From: Doryteuthis pealeii
Lineage: Eukaryota > Mollusca > Cephalopoda > Myopsida > Loliginidae
Assembly (NCBI GenBank): GCA_023376005.1
Contig: CM042151.1
Location: 76,841,512 to 76,905,511, forward strand
Direction of reading: 5' to 3'
Length of the DNA: 64,000 nucleotides
The notes under the pieces were generated by a model. That model was not told where the DNA came from. It worked only from the letters and a program-made list of their open reading frames with translations, and made no database searches. Positions 10,230 through 24,779 of this stretch are shown piece after piece. How positions within the stretch are numbered: the stretch's first letter is position 1; each line of letters opens with the position of its first letter. A program made the position numbers and the translations under genes.

Positions 10230-10982
10230 ATCTTGGACAGATGATAAACTCTACCATTTGGTGTTATAGGGACATCAACAGTGCACAGAATATTTGTGAA
10301 TGGCACAAAACATATCCTTAAAATTCTCTTCCCAGTAAAATGAACAAGATGGAAGAGCTGGGCGCATTAACTTAATCAGCAAGTCATTCTCTGTATCAAT
10401 CCAAATTTTATTGTCACACCTGCAACAAACATATCTTGAAACAACAAATTTCACTGTTTTTCTTCAGTTCCAATAGAGAAGTCATGTATTAGGTCATAGT
10501 TTTCATCTTCACTACATTGTTTTATGGATATTTTATCTCTGATGAGTGGAATAAATTGATGAAAACTTCTTGTTCCTGGGACTGTGGATGCATTTTTGAA
10601 TCTCATGTTGAGGCTCCTCCTTGCTTTCTCAACTTCCTCCTTTTCAACCAGAATTAATTTGATACCTTCAATTGCAGATCTGCAATATTCAAACATAGAT
10701 TTTTGGAAAGGATTTCTTTGGTAGTTGGTCTTCGGAGACTTTCTTTTGACACTATCCTTTTCACTGTCCCACCTATACCATCACATGGTTGTTTACCATG
10801 ACTTGTTGCAAAGAGATTCCATTTTGTATTGAGACCCAAATATTTCTGATGGTTGCAAAATTGGCAAAGTTCTTGTATTGTACTGTGCAACTATCAGTAA
10901 AATACTCACTATTTTTTATATTTGGCAAGGTTGGCCCGATTACCTCAATTTTTTTTCTGTACCATATATGAAAAAAAAACAA
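10230..10982 (-). pseudogene. Decayed transposase-like gene inside the long-TIR element
   Basis: Read on the minus strand across at least two frameshifts, the order is: a segment with TDSCTVQYKNFANF (10,770-10,982), a segment with FATSHGKQPCDGIGGTVKR (10,654-10,890), then RSFHQFIPLI and ISIKQCS (10,451-10,696), then SCSFYWEENFKDMFCAIHKY (about 10,300-10,440) and finally ILCTVDVPITPNGRVYHLSK. I recall this series of blocks (TDGxxxQYKN, ATSHGKxxCDGxGGTVKR, a closing xxGRxYxLS block) from uncharacterised mobile-element proteins in other invertebrate genomes. The Asp of TDSC is a plausible catalytic residue of an RNase-H-like transposase core, which is inference. The N-terminal part is absent and the gene is broken. 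Its place between the inverted repeats fits a transposase. Confidence 0.6.
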
Positions 10983-11900
10983 ACAAACAAAAAAAAAACA
11001 GTGACTGTGGGAAAGTAGGGAGGTGATCCACAGAGGACCAACTTCATCTTAATTCATGATACATGTTCCTGTGTCGGTAATTATACCTGTACTAAACAAA
11101 ATGGCATTACTTTTTGACTCACCCTCGTATTTAATTTTTTTTTTTTAATTGATAAAAATAATATTATTGAATAGTTTAAGAAGTCACTGAGCACAATATC
11201 AACATTTTGAGAGTTCATGGAGCATTAGGATGATTGTCTTTAATTATAATCTTTCACTGAAATCCTGCACGTACATAGGAAAAAAACTCTGAACTTGGCA
11301 GGTTCATATCTTCTAAAGTAGACTTGACCCCCTCACAAAATTCTTTGGTGAACTTAGGCAGACATAGTAGATGTTAAGAAAAAAATATTATGAAATTGAA
11401 GAGGACCCATTTTCGATAGACTGACCGTAAGCTACATAGGTGAAAAGTTGTTGATTTTGGAGTCATGCATTTTGGGCAAAAATAAATTTACTGTGAGGTA
11501 TAGGGTTAAAATAGTTGGATATTTGGATTCTACAGTCCTTATTTGCCTTACATACCAAATTTCAGAAATATTGAATGTATGAAAGTATTTTTTTTAAATT
11601 AAAAAAAAAACACTGAGATTTTGCGACACCGCACAGCCTTAATTTTGAGGCAAAATAGCAAAATGATATCCCCCCCTCTAAAATCGGAACTGTAAGGTTT
11701 AAGACAAAATAATTTGGCACACTTTCCTAAACTCATGAAGGGGAACATTTGTGCCAAATTTCAAGTAATTCGGTGTCGGTGGGTGCAGATTTCAAATTTT
11801 TCCGGTGTTTTGACATGGAATGACCCTTATCGATAAAAACGCTTCAGATCGACAAAAATTATTTTTTTTCAATATGTAACAGCAGAGCACAGCCGCTTCA
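10969..11900 (-). repeat. Right terminal inverted repeat of the 8.3-12.2 kb transposon
   Basis: Reverse complement of 9,040-9,980, including the mariner-like motif near 11,130 and the tgacatggaatgaccc landmark near 11,815. Beyond 11,900 the match to the left side fades, though a short block near 12,060 (caacaatttcct) still pairs with about 8,945. Confidence 0.8.
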
Positions 11901-12189
11901 GCGAGGGACTTGTATCAATAGCGTGGGTTGCTTACTTGTCTAACTATAATTCAAACACGCCCAGAGCTATCTCAGATGAGACCACAGGATGGAAAACCTT
12001 TTGAGCGGTAATAGTATCCTGAACCATATTTCCCAGCGACTAGATGTGACGGTAAGCCAAACATACAACAATTTCCTTCCGTGGTATATTCCATTTAAAA
12101 TAAACTACTGGAGTGCGGTGCAAGGTAATTTAATCTAAGCCCTGAGTAAAAATTAACACTTACATTTAGTGAGAGAGATTTTCTTATTC

Positions 12190-12345
12190 ATTTATAGAAA
12201 TTGTCGTATTTTGTTTATTTATCGTAAATTGTCGTTATTCTTGTTTTAGATATGAAGATGGATATATAGTTTGGAATAGACTGAGATAGAAAACAAATAA
12301 TATAGATAGATTTTTGTCGTAATTCTTGTTTATTAAACTAAAAAC
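12190..12345. repeat. Tandem repeat at left outer boundary of the inverted repeat
   Basis: Imperfect units of about 30-40 bp containing cgtaattcttgttta or gtcgttattcttgtttt alternate with ttatcgtaaattgtc. The mirror array is at 56,440-56,650. The outer end of the palindrome lies within or next to this array on both sides. Confidence 0.6.
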
Positions 12346-16369
<4,024 letters not shown>

Positions 16370-17085
16370 ATCTGTTTTTAGTTCTGATCTCTGAAAAGTT
16401 GATTGCACAGTGGTGAAAAGTTGGGTTTTACAAGAGGCTCTACACATTAGCAAGAATTTCTTTTCCATTAGCAAGTGTTTGAATGTGTATCTTTATAATT
16501 TCCAGACCATGTGATAATGCTGGTCTACAAATTGGGGACATTTATTATTGGAAAAAAGTTGGGTTTCACTGGAGTCTGTTTTTGCACTTTGTTCTTTGAA
16601 ATATTGATCAAGAGAAAACATTCAAATAATAAATTTCAAGAAAAAGAATTGTCTGAGTTCTCAATATGTAGGTCCACACACATAGGAAGAATATATTTTT
16701 TCTTTGTTTGGTGTTTAAATGTGTCTTTTTACTTGCAGTTGATATCTGTGAATGAATAAGAATTAAAGTGTTATTTTTTTAAAACAAAAAAAGCATGAAA
16801 TTTATTAACACTCATGTAATAAATTGTCCTATGAGCTCTCAATATGTAGATCCACACACATAGGAAGAATATATTTGTTCTTTGTTAGGGGTTTCAATGT
16901 GTCTATTTACAATTTCAAAACTATTCTTCCCAATGTAGTTGATATCTGTGAATGAATAAGAATTAAATTATCATTAAAAAAAAAACCCAGAAAAGCACAA
17001 AATTCAAGAATTTTTTGGAATATAAATGTTACATCATATAATTTTCAGTATGAAAAGAGCGTGTTTTGAGCAACCCTAAGATAAA
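16370..17085 (-). other. 5' flank of left-arm zinc-finger gene
   Basis: Mirror of 51,650-52,360. It contains two direct copies of a block with cattcacagatatcaac (on the minus strand), each followed by finger-like relics such as ctatgtgtgtggatctac. The block also occurs once upstream of zinc-finger gene 1 (3,395-3,500). A real promoter or 5' exon may be here but cannot be identified by eye. Confidence 0.5.
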
Positions 17086-18847
17086 CGAATTATATACGCA
17101 AGACTAAAAAATGCTGTAATTTTATCCACGTGCGCAGCTGAAATACGCGCGTACGTCAGAATTACTTTCCGAATGGGAGTCATTCATTTGCCGAATTACA
17201 GGTAAATTTATTCATTATTATTATCTGTGAATTTCTTAAATTTAGATTTTTAAATTTTAAAAATATTTTCAAATGTTTAAAAATATTTAAAACATCAATA
17301 AAAAAAAATGGAAAATTAACTTTTTAAATGTTTTTTTACGTTTAATATAAAGAACAATTCCAAGTTGGTGTTTAAAAAAAGGAAAAACAAATTTCTGTTA
17401 CATAAAACCTAATTTTTTATTTTAAAGTAAATTCCCAATCTTTGACAGGTGAGTTCTCAAGTATTCAAGGAAAACTGGATAAAACAATCCTTACCTATTA
17501 CTTCAACTTACTGTTGGAAATTATGGAATTGTCCGAAGCATCCATTTACACAAATGTAACGCACATCGCTTGCATTCCACGAACTTTGGATTTTGTTTCC
17601 ATTCGCAGTCCTTTTTGTTCCCTGGGCGCAAACAACGCAGACACGTTTTCCTCTCATCGTTTCTATCCTGGTTGGCTGGTGTTGTACGGGTTTCTTTAGA
17701 ATCGGGATGGTACTTCAGTGGCAGCTTTCCTTTTCCGGGAAGTGTGTCCATTTATTAGCCCTTCTGCAACTGCTAGCTGGAAATCCATGCGGGAAATTCG
17801 CCTTTGTCATGGTCCTCCAGGGGTTTCAGTGTACAGGATGTATACATTGATTGCAGACACATCCAAAATGAACCAGAACAAATACTTCACCATTTTCTAG
17901 CCTTAGTGGCAATTTTGTAATATTGCCGTAGCTGGTCATTTTTGTCCAGACCGTTGAAATTGTTCGTGTATTCTATAATGGCTATGGGCTTTCATAGGTC
18001 AAATCAGCACCGCCACCTTTCCTTTCCTTGTAACTGTCCTATTTTTTATGGTGTTAGCATTGTCAAAAGATTCACTTGGCGTCGGTTTTCACACCCAGTG
18101 ATGGCTGTCAGTTTACCCTTTTGAAACTTTTTCATATCACCGGTGTTTGTCAGTGTACAATTTTTATACGCATAAGGTAATCCCGACGGTTCTTCGGATG
18201 GTACCACAGGCATATGTCTTTTCCTTTAATAAATTTTCCATCAATGGTACAGTTCTGTTACAACATATGTACCAAGTGGCACTGTCCTATCAGGATATGA
18301 GTCCTTGCCGGTATAGATATCAAAATCTAATAAATAATAAGTGTCTAAATCAGCAATTCCCAATGCTTTGAAGCCCCACTTTGTCGGTTTATTCGGCATA
18401 TACTGCAGAAAAGAATTCCTGCCCTTGAATTTAATCATTCCCTCGTCGATACTGAGGGTTTTGTGGGGCTCGTAATAGTACCTAAATTGTCTTTTAGCAT
18501 TTTCAATAGGGTTCGTCAAAGAATCATTCAGATGAAAATACCTGTTAATTCATCGTATCGATTACAGGGCATTATATTAGCAATTGAACTAATTTTTAAG
18601 TCAGCAGTTTTACTCCAATAACACCTGAAAAAGTATCAAAATTCATTTTAATTTTTTTAAACCGAAAGAAAAATTGAAGAAAAAAATCTAAATTTCAGAA
18701 TTCACACATAATAATAATGAATAAAATTTACCTGTAATTCGTCAAATGACCTCCATTCGAAAAATATTCCGATGTACGCGCGTATTTCAGCTGCGCATTT
18801 GGGAATAAAATTAACAGCATTTTTTTTTGCCTCGCGTATAAATTTGT
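17086..18847 (-). mobile_element. piggyBac-like transposon remnant, left arm
   Basis: Terminal inverted segments of about 150 bp flank the transposase body: 17,086-17,240 and 18,700-18,847 share, in inverted orientation, a block with cagctgaaatacgcgcgtac and a block with gaattacaggtaaat. No TTAA duplication, the usual piggyBac target site, is visible at the presumed ends, so the limits are approximate. The mirror copy is at 49,868-51,650. Confidence 0.65.
17508..18624 (-). pseudogene. piggyBac-like transposase, catalytic and C-terminal part, left arm
   Basis: The minus-strand reading follows the right-arm copy. It includes PHKTLSIDEGMIKFKGRNSF and KPTKWGFKA (18,241-18,519 frame), typical of the piggyBac DDE core around its first catalytic Asp. 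The C-terminal cysteine-rich segment CLRCLRPGNKKDCEWKQN (17,521-17,751 frame) belongs to the zinc-binding tail of this family. Frames are interrupted by several indels. The codons between VVTELYH and ENLLKEKTYACG, where family members carry the DNFFTS-type motif with another catalytic Asp, are missing, as in the right arm. The product would be inactive. Confidence 0.75.
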
Positions 18848-19359
18848 TTGAAAAGCAATTTCTTCAAACAATATTATTATTTTTCACATATATTGTACCA
18901 AAAAGATGTATATATGTAGATATGGTCAACTGTATTAATAATGTAAAAGAATTTTATTAATAATTGACGTTTAGATAAAAATCAATCATGGATAATGTGA
19001 TGTAAATAACAAAGCGAATTGTGACTTGAGTAGTGAGGTAGTTTCGGTTACAGAAAGACAAACACACAATCTCCATTATTATAAGATTTGTTTGGTTTGC
19101 CTCTTTGGCATCTCCTCTTTTTCTATCTTTCCGCATCAATGTCTAACAACGACAACACAACAGAGAATCCTTGCACAGAACCCTGTTAATATAGGATTTA
19201 TCATGTATTACTCCATTAGCCTAAGAGTTTGTGTGTTTTAAAAAGAAAGGAGGCATCTCCACACTCGACGGTGAATTGTTCTACTAGCTTCTAAAGCCAG
19301 TAGAACAATTCACATACCTAGGTAGTAATATCTCATCACAGAAAGCGATGTTAATGCAC

Positions 19360-19545
19360 TAATAGGAAAGGCATAGATAGATAGATAGATAGAGAGAGGG
19401 GAGAGAGAAAATAGACAGATAGATAGATATTAAGGTTTGAGATAGATATTAACAGACAGACAGACAGACAGATAGATAGATAGATAGATAGATCGATAAA
19501 TATGGAGGTTTGAGATAGATAGATAGATAGATAGATAGATAGGAC
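19360..19545. repeat. (GATA)n / (GACA)n microsatellite, left arm
   Basis: Three blocks of gata with an inner gaca run, separated by two copies of a short spacer reading (a)ggtttgagatagat. The mirror tract is at 49,155-49,328. It abuts the piggyBac N-terminal exon remnant. Frames across it give repeating IYLS peptides, which are not a gene. Confidence 0.9.
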
Positions 19546-19773
19546 CAACGAAACTTGTGAATTCTGATGGTCTCGTTAGTTCAAAAAACATTTTCGCTCC
19601 ATTCGTCAGGTTCCGTAAAATTTCATCGTCATCTTCTAATTCAGAAAATAAGTCACAAGTATTGACACTCGAAAAAGAAATATCACTTTGAGCATCAATT
19701 CCAAAGCCTGTTCTCTTCCATAAAGGATTACTTTCGGAAAACCTTCGAAAGTGTAAGTATTTTCAGCGGCCAT
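19546..19773 (-). pseudogene. N-terminal exon of the piggyBac-like transposase, left arm
   Basis: On the minus strand from the ATG complement at 19,771-19,773 the sequence encodes an acidic leader ending SELEDDDEIFTEPDEWSEN and then FTSFVGP. An acidic N-terminus ending in an F(T)GP-like motif is common before the structured core of piggyBac transposases. The left copy reads cleanly through SELEDDDE, where the right copy has an extra T. In turn it has its own indel near the start (around 19,735-19,750). The exon sits about 0.9 kb before the core, beyond the element's inverted end. Confidence 0.5.
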
Positions 19774-22520
19774 CTCCAAAATTGGTTTAAAAAATGCGAG
19801 GGAAAATATTGGTGCTGTCTAGACAAAATCTTCGTTTAAAAAGAAAGAAATCAATAGTTAACCGGAAATAAATTATTTATGAAGTGGCACGGTTATTCCC
19901 TTGCTTAAAAACTATTGAAAAATACTTTTTAATGGGTTTTTACAAATATATATATGAAAACGAGCGGACCCACCTTCATTCGTAATCACCATTTTTTAAA
20001 AAATTGAGACCATAAATTTTCTTCGTTTTTTGTATTAAAAAAATAGTTTAAAAAGACAGATAAATATTTTAAAACCAAAATAGATACATTATAAAATGAA
20101 CAGTTGCATAAAAGGATTTTAAAAATAATTTTAAATCGATTTTTTATGAATGTATCTGAAAACGGACGTTTTTTTTTAAATTTTCTATTTTCATTTTTTT
20201 TTTGTAATTCGAGTAGATAAACACCTCTGTTCTTTGGGAATAATTATTTTAAAAAGACAGAAAAACATTCCAGATGAGAAATTAACCTTTCTGTAACAAA
20301 CTACTTGTTTTCCTGGATTAAAAATGTTGAAAATGTGAGTTTTAATTGAATTTAACAGTGTATATGAACTCAGGCGCTTTAGGCGTTCTGGAATGGAAAA
20401 ATATTTTTTTCTCATCGTTTCAGGACGTTAGAAGTTTTAAATCAAAAGTGCTGGGTGTAATGGTTAGCAAGCTAGATTTTCAGACAATTCTTATCAGACG
20501 TCTATATCTGGCCTTGTGACACAGCTAAGCTTAGTAAATAATTATATTATTTATGAAATAAGGTTTCTTCTTGGTAAATGAAGAAATTTATTTTTGGTTA
20601 AAATTTATATTTTTATGAAAAATTAAAATTAAAAGAAATTGTCAAAAGGTGGTAAAAAAAAGATATTTCTTAATTTCTAATCACGGTCATAATATTTAGC
20701 TGAAAGCATTGCTCAGAACTGGTTGTTATGTTATAAATTTGTCCCAAACAAAAAAAATCTAATTTAAAATTTCTTCTAAGTAAATTTTACAATGAAATTA
20801 AATTTTTCACTATGCAAACTTATATTTTAAAAAAAGGTAGTTATTTGCTATGTAAATTTGACAATAAAAATGAAATTTTTTTTTCCACTTGACAATTTAC
20901 ACAAGTTTTTTTCATTTTTAATTTTCATAAAAATATAAATTTTAACCAAAATAAATTTCTTCATTTGCCAAAGAGAAACCTTCTCTTAAAAATATTTTTT
21001 TAAATATCCAGCCACGCAAAGGGAAAGTAAAAATTTAAACACGTGACTTGAAAACAAGTTAGATCAAACTTAATGAACTTAAATTCCATCATCATTGAAA
21101 ATTTCATTAAATTTGATTAATTCCCTGATTTTTTTCTTTTTTTTTTCTTTCAGTGGGGTGACAATATGATAGTTGAATTTATGTCCGTTGAATTCGATGT
21201 AACCCGAAAACGTTTCAACTTTAAAAAAAAAAACAAAAAAAAACGGCCTAAATTAAAATTGTAAATTAATATTTATTTAGTATTCCAAATAAAAATTATG
21301 GTTTTAGCACGGAAAAATTCCAGACACTGACCAATTATAGAATTAATGATATTAGGAAACTTTACCAAAAGAAAAAAAAAATGAATATTATTTGGTATGT
21401 AAATTTTACTATAAACTTATTTTAATAAACATTTCAATAGCGAATAATTTCATAAACAAAAAGAAAATTCATTTGCCGATAATTCCTGTTAACGCAAATG
21501 GAAATTTACATGAAAACTACAAAAATTTCACATGTCTAATAAAACTTCAAGTGTTATTTCTTTGTTGCTTTTTTTTTTAAATATCCTTACAAAAAATGTT
21601 TACTAGTTAGTGTTAGTCTAATAATATTAGAATAAAAATATTCGTGTAAAATATATTTTTAAGAACATTCAGTTTTATTTCAGTGGTCAATAATTTAAAA
21701 TTCTTTCTTTTAATTAGATTAGGTATTAATTTCAAGTTTACTATTTTTGAAAGGAATGAAATAAAAAAAATAAAAGAAGAAATAAAGAAACAATGTACTT
21801 TTTGAAATAAAGTCTTCCTTCAATCAATGAATTATAATAAGTTGTGAAATGCGTTGAATTTGTTACAAATCACACTGTAAAGAGCGTGGTCAGAAAGGGA
21901 GATAATTTGCCCCTTTTTGTCTTCCATTGTTAAAATTAACAATTAAAAAAAAAATCATTTAAATTCTTTAAAATATAGTAGCAAGGTAAACAGAGTTTTT
22001 TTTAACTTAGATTTTTTCAAAGATAGAATTTTGGGCTATCTTTGGTTAAAATTTCAAGTTAGTCCATAATAGTATCCAACAAGTAAAATTGACCTTGAAA
22101 TTTTTAAGGTATAAAAAAATCAGTTGAACTTAGATGAAATAATTTTTTTTTCATCAATTTAAAGAAAAATACAAAAAAAAAAAAAATTGCTACATTATTT
22201 ATTTTTTGAGTTTTAAGAAAATAACTTTAAAATTTTAAAATCACTTTTTTAGGTTATTGAATTAATATTTTTTAATTTTCTATATATTCTTCAGGATATG
22301 ATCTTTCAAGAACTATAAAAATTAGGGACCGGGATTTTTTTCTTCAAATAATCAAAGGTCATAACCCCCCCCCCACACACACACACATACACACACATTG
22401 ATAAAAAAAATTAAGTCATGGAAAATAATTTAGTGAAAATTTCATTAAATTGGACAATTCCCTGATTTTTGGTAACTATTTTAAAATTAGAAATTTTAAA
22501 AAAATTATCTCCCTTTGAAA
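19774..22520. other. AT-rich non-coding arm segment, left
   Basis: Mirror of about 46,165-48,923. No coding frame is convincing. It contains long homopolymer runs, an internal inverted pair around 20,570-20,640 and 20,920-20,965 (agaaatttatttttggtta and its complement), and one copy of the dispersed 40-bp core motif at 21,094-21,135. Confidence 0.6.
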
Positions 22521-22524
22521 TATA

Positions 22525-22557
<33 letters not shown>

Positions 22558-22665
22558 CTAGCTAAAGTACCCGGTCCTTGACCAGACTAAAGAAAAAATA
22601 GTAACACCAAAGAGTGAGTGGCAAGAAAATAAGAGATAGGTATACCCAATTTCGGATCATTTTTT
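22525..22665 (+). repeat. (TA)n tract joined to a retroposon-tail-like segment, left arm
   Basis: A (TA)n run at 22,525-22,557 leads into actagctaaagtacccggtc and about 90 bp ending near tatacccaatttcgg. The actagctaaagtacccgg form next to (TA)n resembles 3' tails of dispersed retroposons seen in cephalopod genomes, from memory. An R1 copy starts directly afterwards. The mirror is at 46,020-46,165. Confidence 0.5.
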
Positions 22666-23040
22666 AAAAATATCTCATAAAATAAAATAGGGATGGGGGT
22701 AGACCTCATAAAAAAATATTTCCCCTAATATATTTTTGTGAAAATCGGACCATCAATTGATTTTTCATAGTATATTTTAAAGATCCTCTAGTTGTAAGTT
22801 GTTTTTGGCTACGTAAAATTTCAGTTGATTTAATGGTGCAAAAATGAAAACATTGTTTTTCAATCATAATTTTCATTATTTCTGTGAGCTGAACATTTTT
22901 AAAAAATCATCAGTAGTTTGTTTAATGTTTCTTCTTTCAAATTGAAAAAAAATTTTCAAAATAATATTAATTTTTATGCATGTTTCATTGTGTTAAATAT
23001 ATGTGTGGGGTAAATTTCACAGGGAAAATTGGTGGTAACT
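22665..23040 (+). repeat. Dispersed repeat R1, left arm copy
   Basis: Begins ctcataaaataaaataggg and ends gtaaatttcacaggg, with the ttcagttgatttaatggtgc block in the middle. It is slightly shorter than the copy at 1,105-1,550, lacking part of the section after tatttcccc. The reverse copy in the right arm is at 45,650-46,010. Confidence 0.75.
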
Positions 23041-23231
23041 ATAAGAGATAATTATTTATCAAATTTTTTAAAAAATCGACGAGAATTGTCTAATGAATAA
23101 ACGTCGAGATGTTATATTCGAGACGACACTAATATGAATGAATTAAAGTAACTCCTAAAGTTTAAAAAAAATGTTAATAAATGATTAAAAGAAATCTCAA
23201 GATAAGGGCTGAATTTGAAAAACGGTCGGAA

Positions 23232-23516
23232 AATTAGGGTGACCAAAAGAAAACAAAAAAAAAACAAACAGAACCCAAATTATTTATTTTCCCATGAAAC
23301 TACCCCTAACCCCCTAGTTAAAATTATGTTTTATTACAAAATTTGTGGGTTCTGTCTTTTCTGGGTCACCCTGTATATAGGTGACCAAGAAAAAACAGAA
23401 CCCAAATTATTTATTTTCCCATTAAACTAACCTTAAACCCCAACCCTAACCCCCTAGTTAAAATCAACAATTTTATTACAAATTTTGTGGGTTCTGTTTT
23501 TTCTGGGTTACCCTAA
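23232..23516. mobile_element. Two tandem M1 MITE-like elements, left arm
   Basis: Two units of about 140 bp (23,232-23,374 and 23,376-23,516) lie head to tail. Each starts with a variant of ggtgacc(a)agaaaaaacag and ends with the complement, ctgttttttctgggt. Inside are taaccccctagtta and, in the second, aaccccaaccctaac, which is telomere-like on the opposite strand. The mirror pair is at 45,165-45,452. Confidence 0.7.
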
Positions 23517-23520
23517 TATA

Positions 23521-24289
23521 CCCACCGTTTTTCAAGTTCAGCCGAGATAAATTCGAAAGACATTTTTGACGGTTTTTAGTAAAAAAAGAAAGAGAGAAAA
23601 AAGTGGTGACTTAATTTTTTTTTTAAATCTGCCTATTTATTTATCATTAGAATTAAGATAGATTAAATAACAAATTTTCTCATTCAAGTTACGTACATTA
23701 GAATCATTTTTATTTATGTTTAAGGTAAGCTTAACATAACATTTCAAACACTGTTTTGTTTATATACGAAATGTCAACTACATCATATTTTTATTATAAA
23801 TTGTTTGTTTGTTTTTATTACAATACAACTATGTTTACTTAGTTACGAAATAAGTAGTTATATATTTAACTACCCATTTTTGTAAAAGGCTTTTTTTTGT
23901 AAAACTCTTTTGTATATACAAAAAAATTAAAAACAAAGTTGAGTTAAATTATTTTTGTTATTTACTTTGATTATTATTTATTTTGCTTATTATTGTTATT
24001 TACTTCGCTTATTATTGTTATTTACTTCACTCTTTCTAACCAAATAAATATTTGTAAGATAGATTATTTCATTTATTTCTAACTAAATTAATATTTTAAA
24101 GACAGGAATAAAAAGATTGCGATATGAATAGGATTTGATTTTTCCTTAAAACATACTTTTGCTGTCCGAAGCAAAATAATTTTTTCTAACTCGCTATAAA
24201 AAAATAATTCAATGGATAAAGACTCATACAAATTATATATTGAGCAAGATTATTTTCTCTTATTTTCAACCATATGGAAATTTTTAAGA
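23521..24289. other. AT-rich non-coding arm segment, left
   Basis: Mirror of about 44,402-45,160. There are short tandem units of ttattgttatttacttc around 23,960-24,030. Nothing else is recognised. Confidence 0.6.
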
Positions 24290-24670
24290 TTGGACTACAA
24301 ATAGGCGATAAATTCCGAGCTGAACGGCTTAAGACTGTGACATTTATTCACTAAAATTTAATTCACGCTTATGAGCAGAGAATTCAGCTTATCGCTTTAA
24401 CAAAAAAGTCAGGCAGGGGACATATCTTATCATCAGCAGGACTTGGTATACGGACAGTTTTGCAAATTGGGTGATTTTGGTTTAATTAATTAATTATATC
24501 CCTTAATCAGTAGAAATCAATAACGAAATTTGGTGTGTTTCTTAGTTAGAAGGATATTAATATGTATGCAGATTTAGAATCAGAACGACCTCCTGTTTTG
24601 AACTTATACGCCGACACGTACAAATCAAAAACTTAGTCTTATATATTTATTAAGATATATAGATAGATGG
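24290..24670 (+). repeat. SINE/LINE-tail-like segment, left arm
   Basis: A less AT-rich stretch ending in gcagatttagaatcagaacg, gccgacacgtacaaatcaaa and then ttagtcttatatatttatta with short gata units. A unique body followed by a (tata)-rich tail suits the 3' end of a non-LTR retroposon. No coding frame. The mirror is at 44,025-44,400. Confidence 0.4.
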
Positions 24671-24779
24671 GCAGAAAAAAAGGTAGATGGTTAAATACAT
24701 ATTTACCATGATTTATATGTAAAACCTCTTAATTATACCTACATTCTTACATAATGACCATCATTAAAAAAAAGAAATT

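Larger units (their letters stand above)
8265..12166. mobile_element. DNA transposon with long terminal inverted repeats
   Basis: Bases 9,040-9,980 reappear reverse-complemented at 10,969-11,900. A good landmark pair is gggtcattccatgtcaa at 9,120 and its complement near 11,826. A weaker inverted match continues outward to about 8,880 and 12,166. The roughly 1-kb interior carries a decayed transposase-like gene on the minus strand. Bases 8,265-9,980 are also nearly identical to 31,810-33,540 and to the reverse of 34,950-36,700, so the same family forms the centre of the giant inverted repeat. The left limit is set only by that shared homology. I cannot name the superfamily. Confidence 0.7.

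Noticed and set aside
17442..18371. Plus-strand frames across the left-arm piggyBac region
   Set aside because: They are antisense to the transposase remnant and differ between arms because of single-base indels.
19351..19548. Frame encoding repeated IYLS peptides (also 49,151-49,348)
   Set aside because: Translation of a GATA/TATC microsatellite, not a protein gene.
20440..20520. tRNA-like segment (ggttagcaagctagattttc)
   Set aside because: No cloverleaf could be drawn and no proper TpsiC arm (GGTTCGAATCC type) was found at the right distance.
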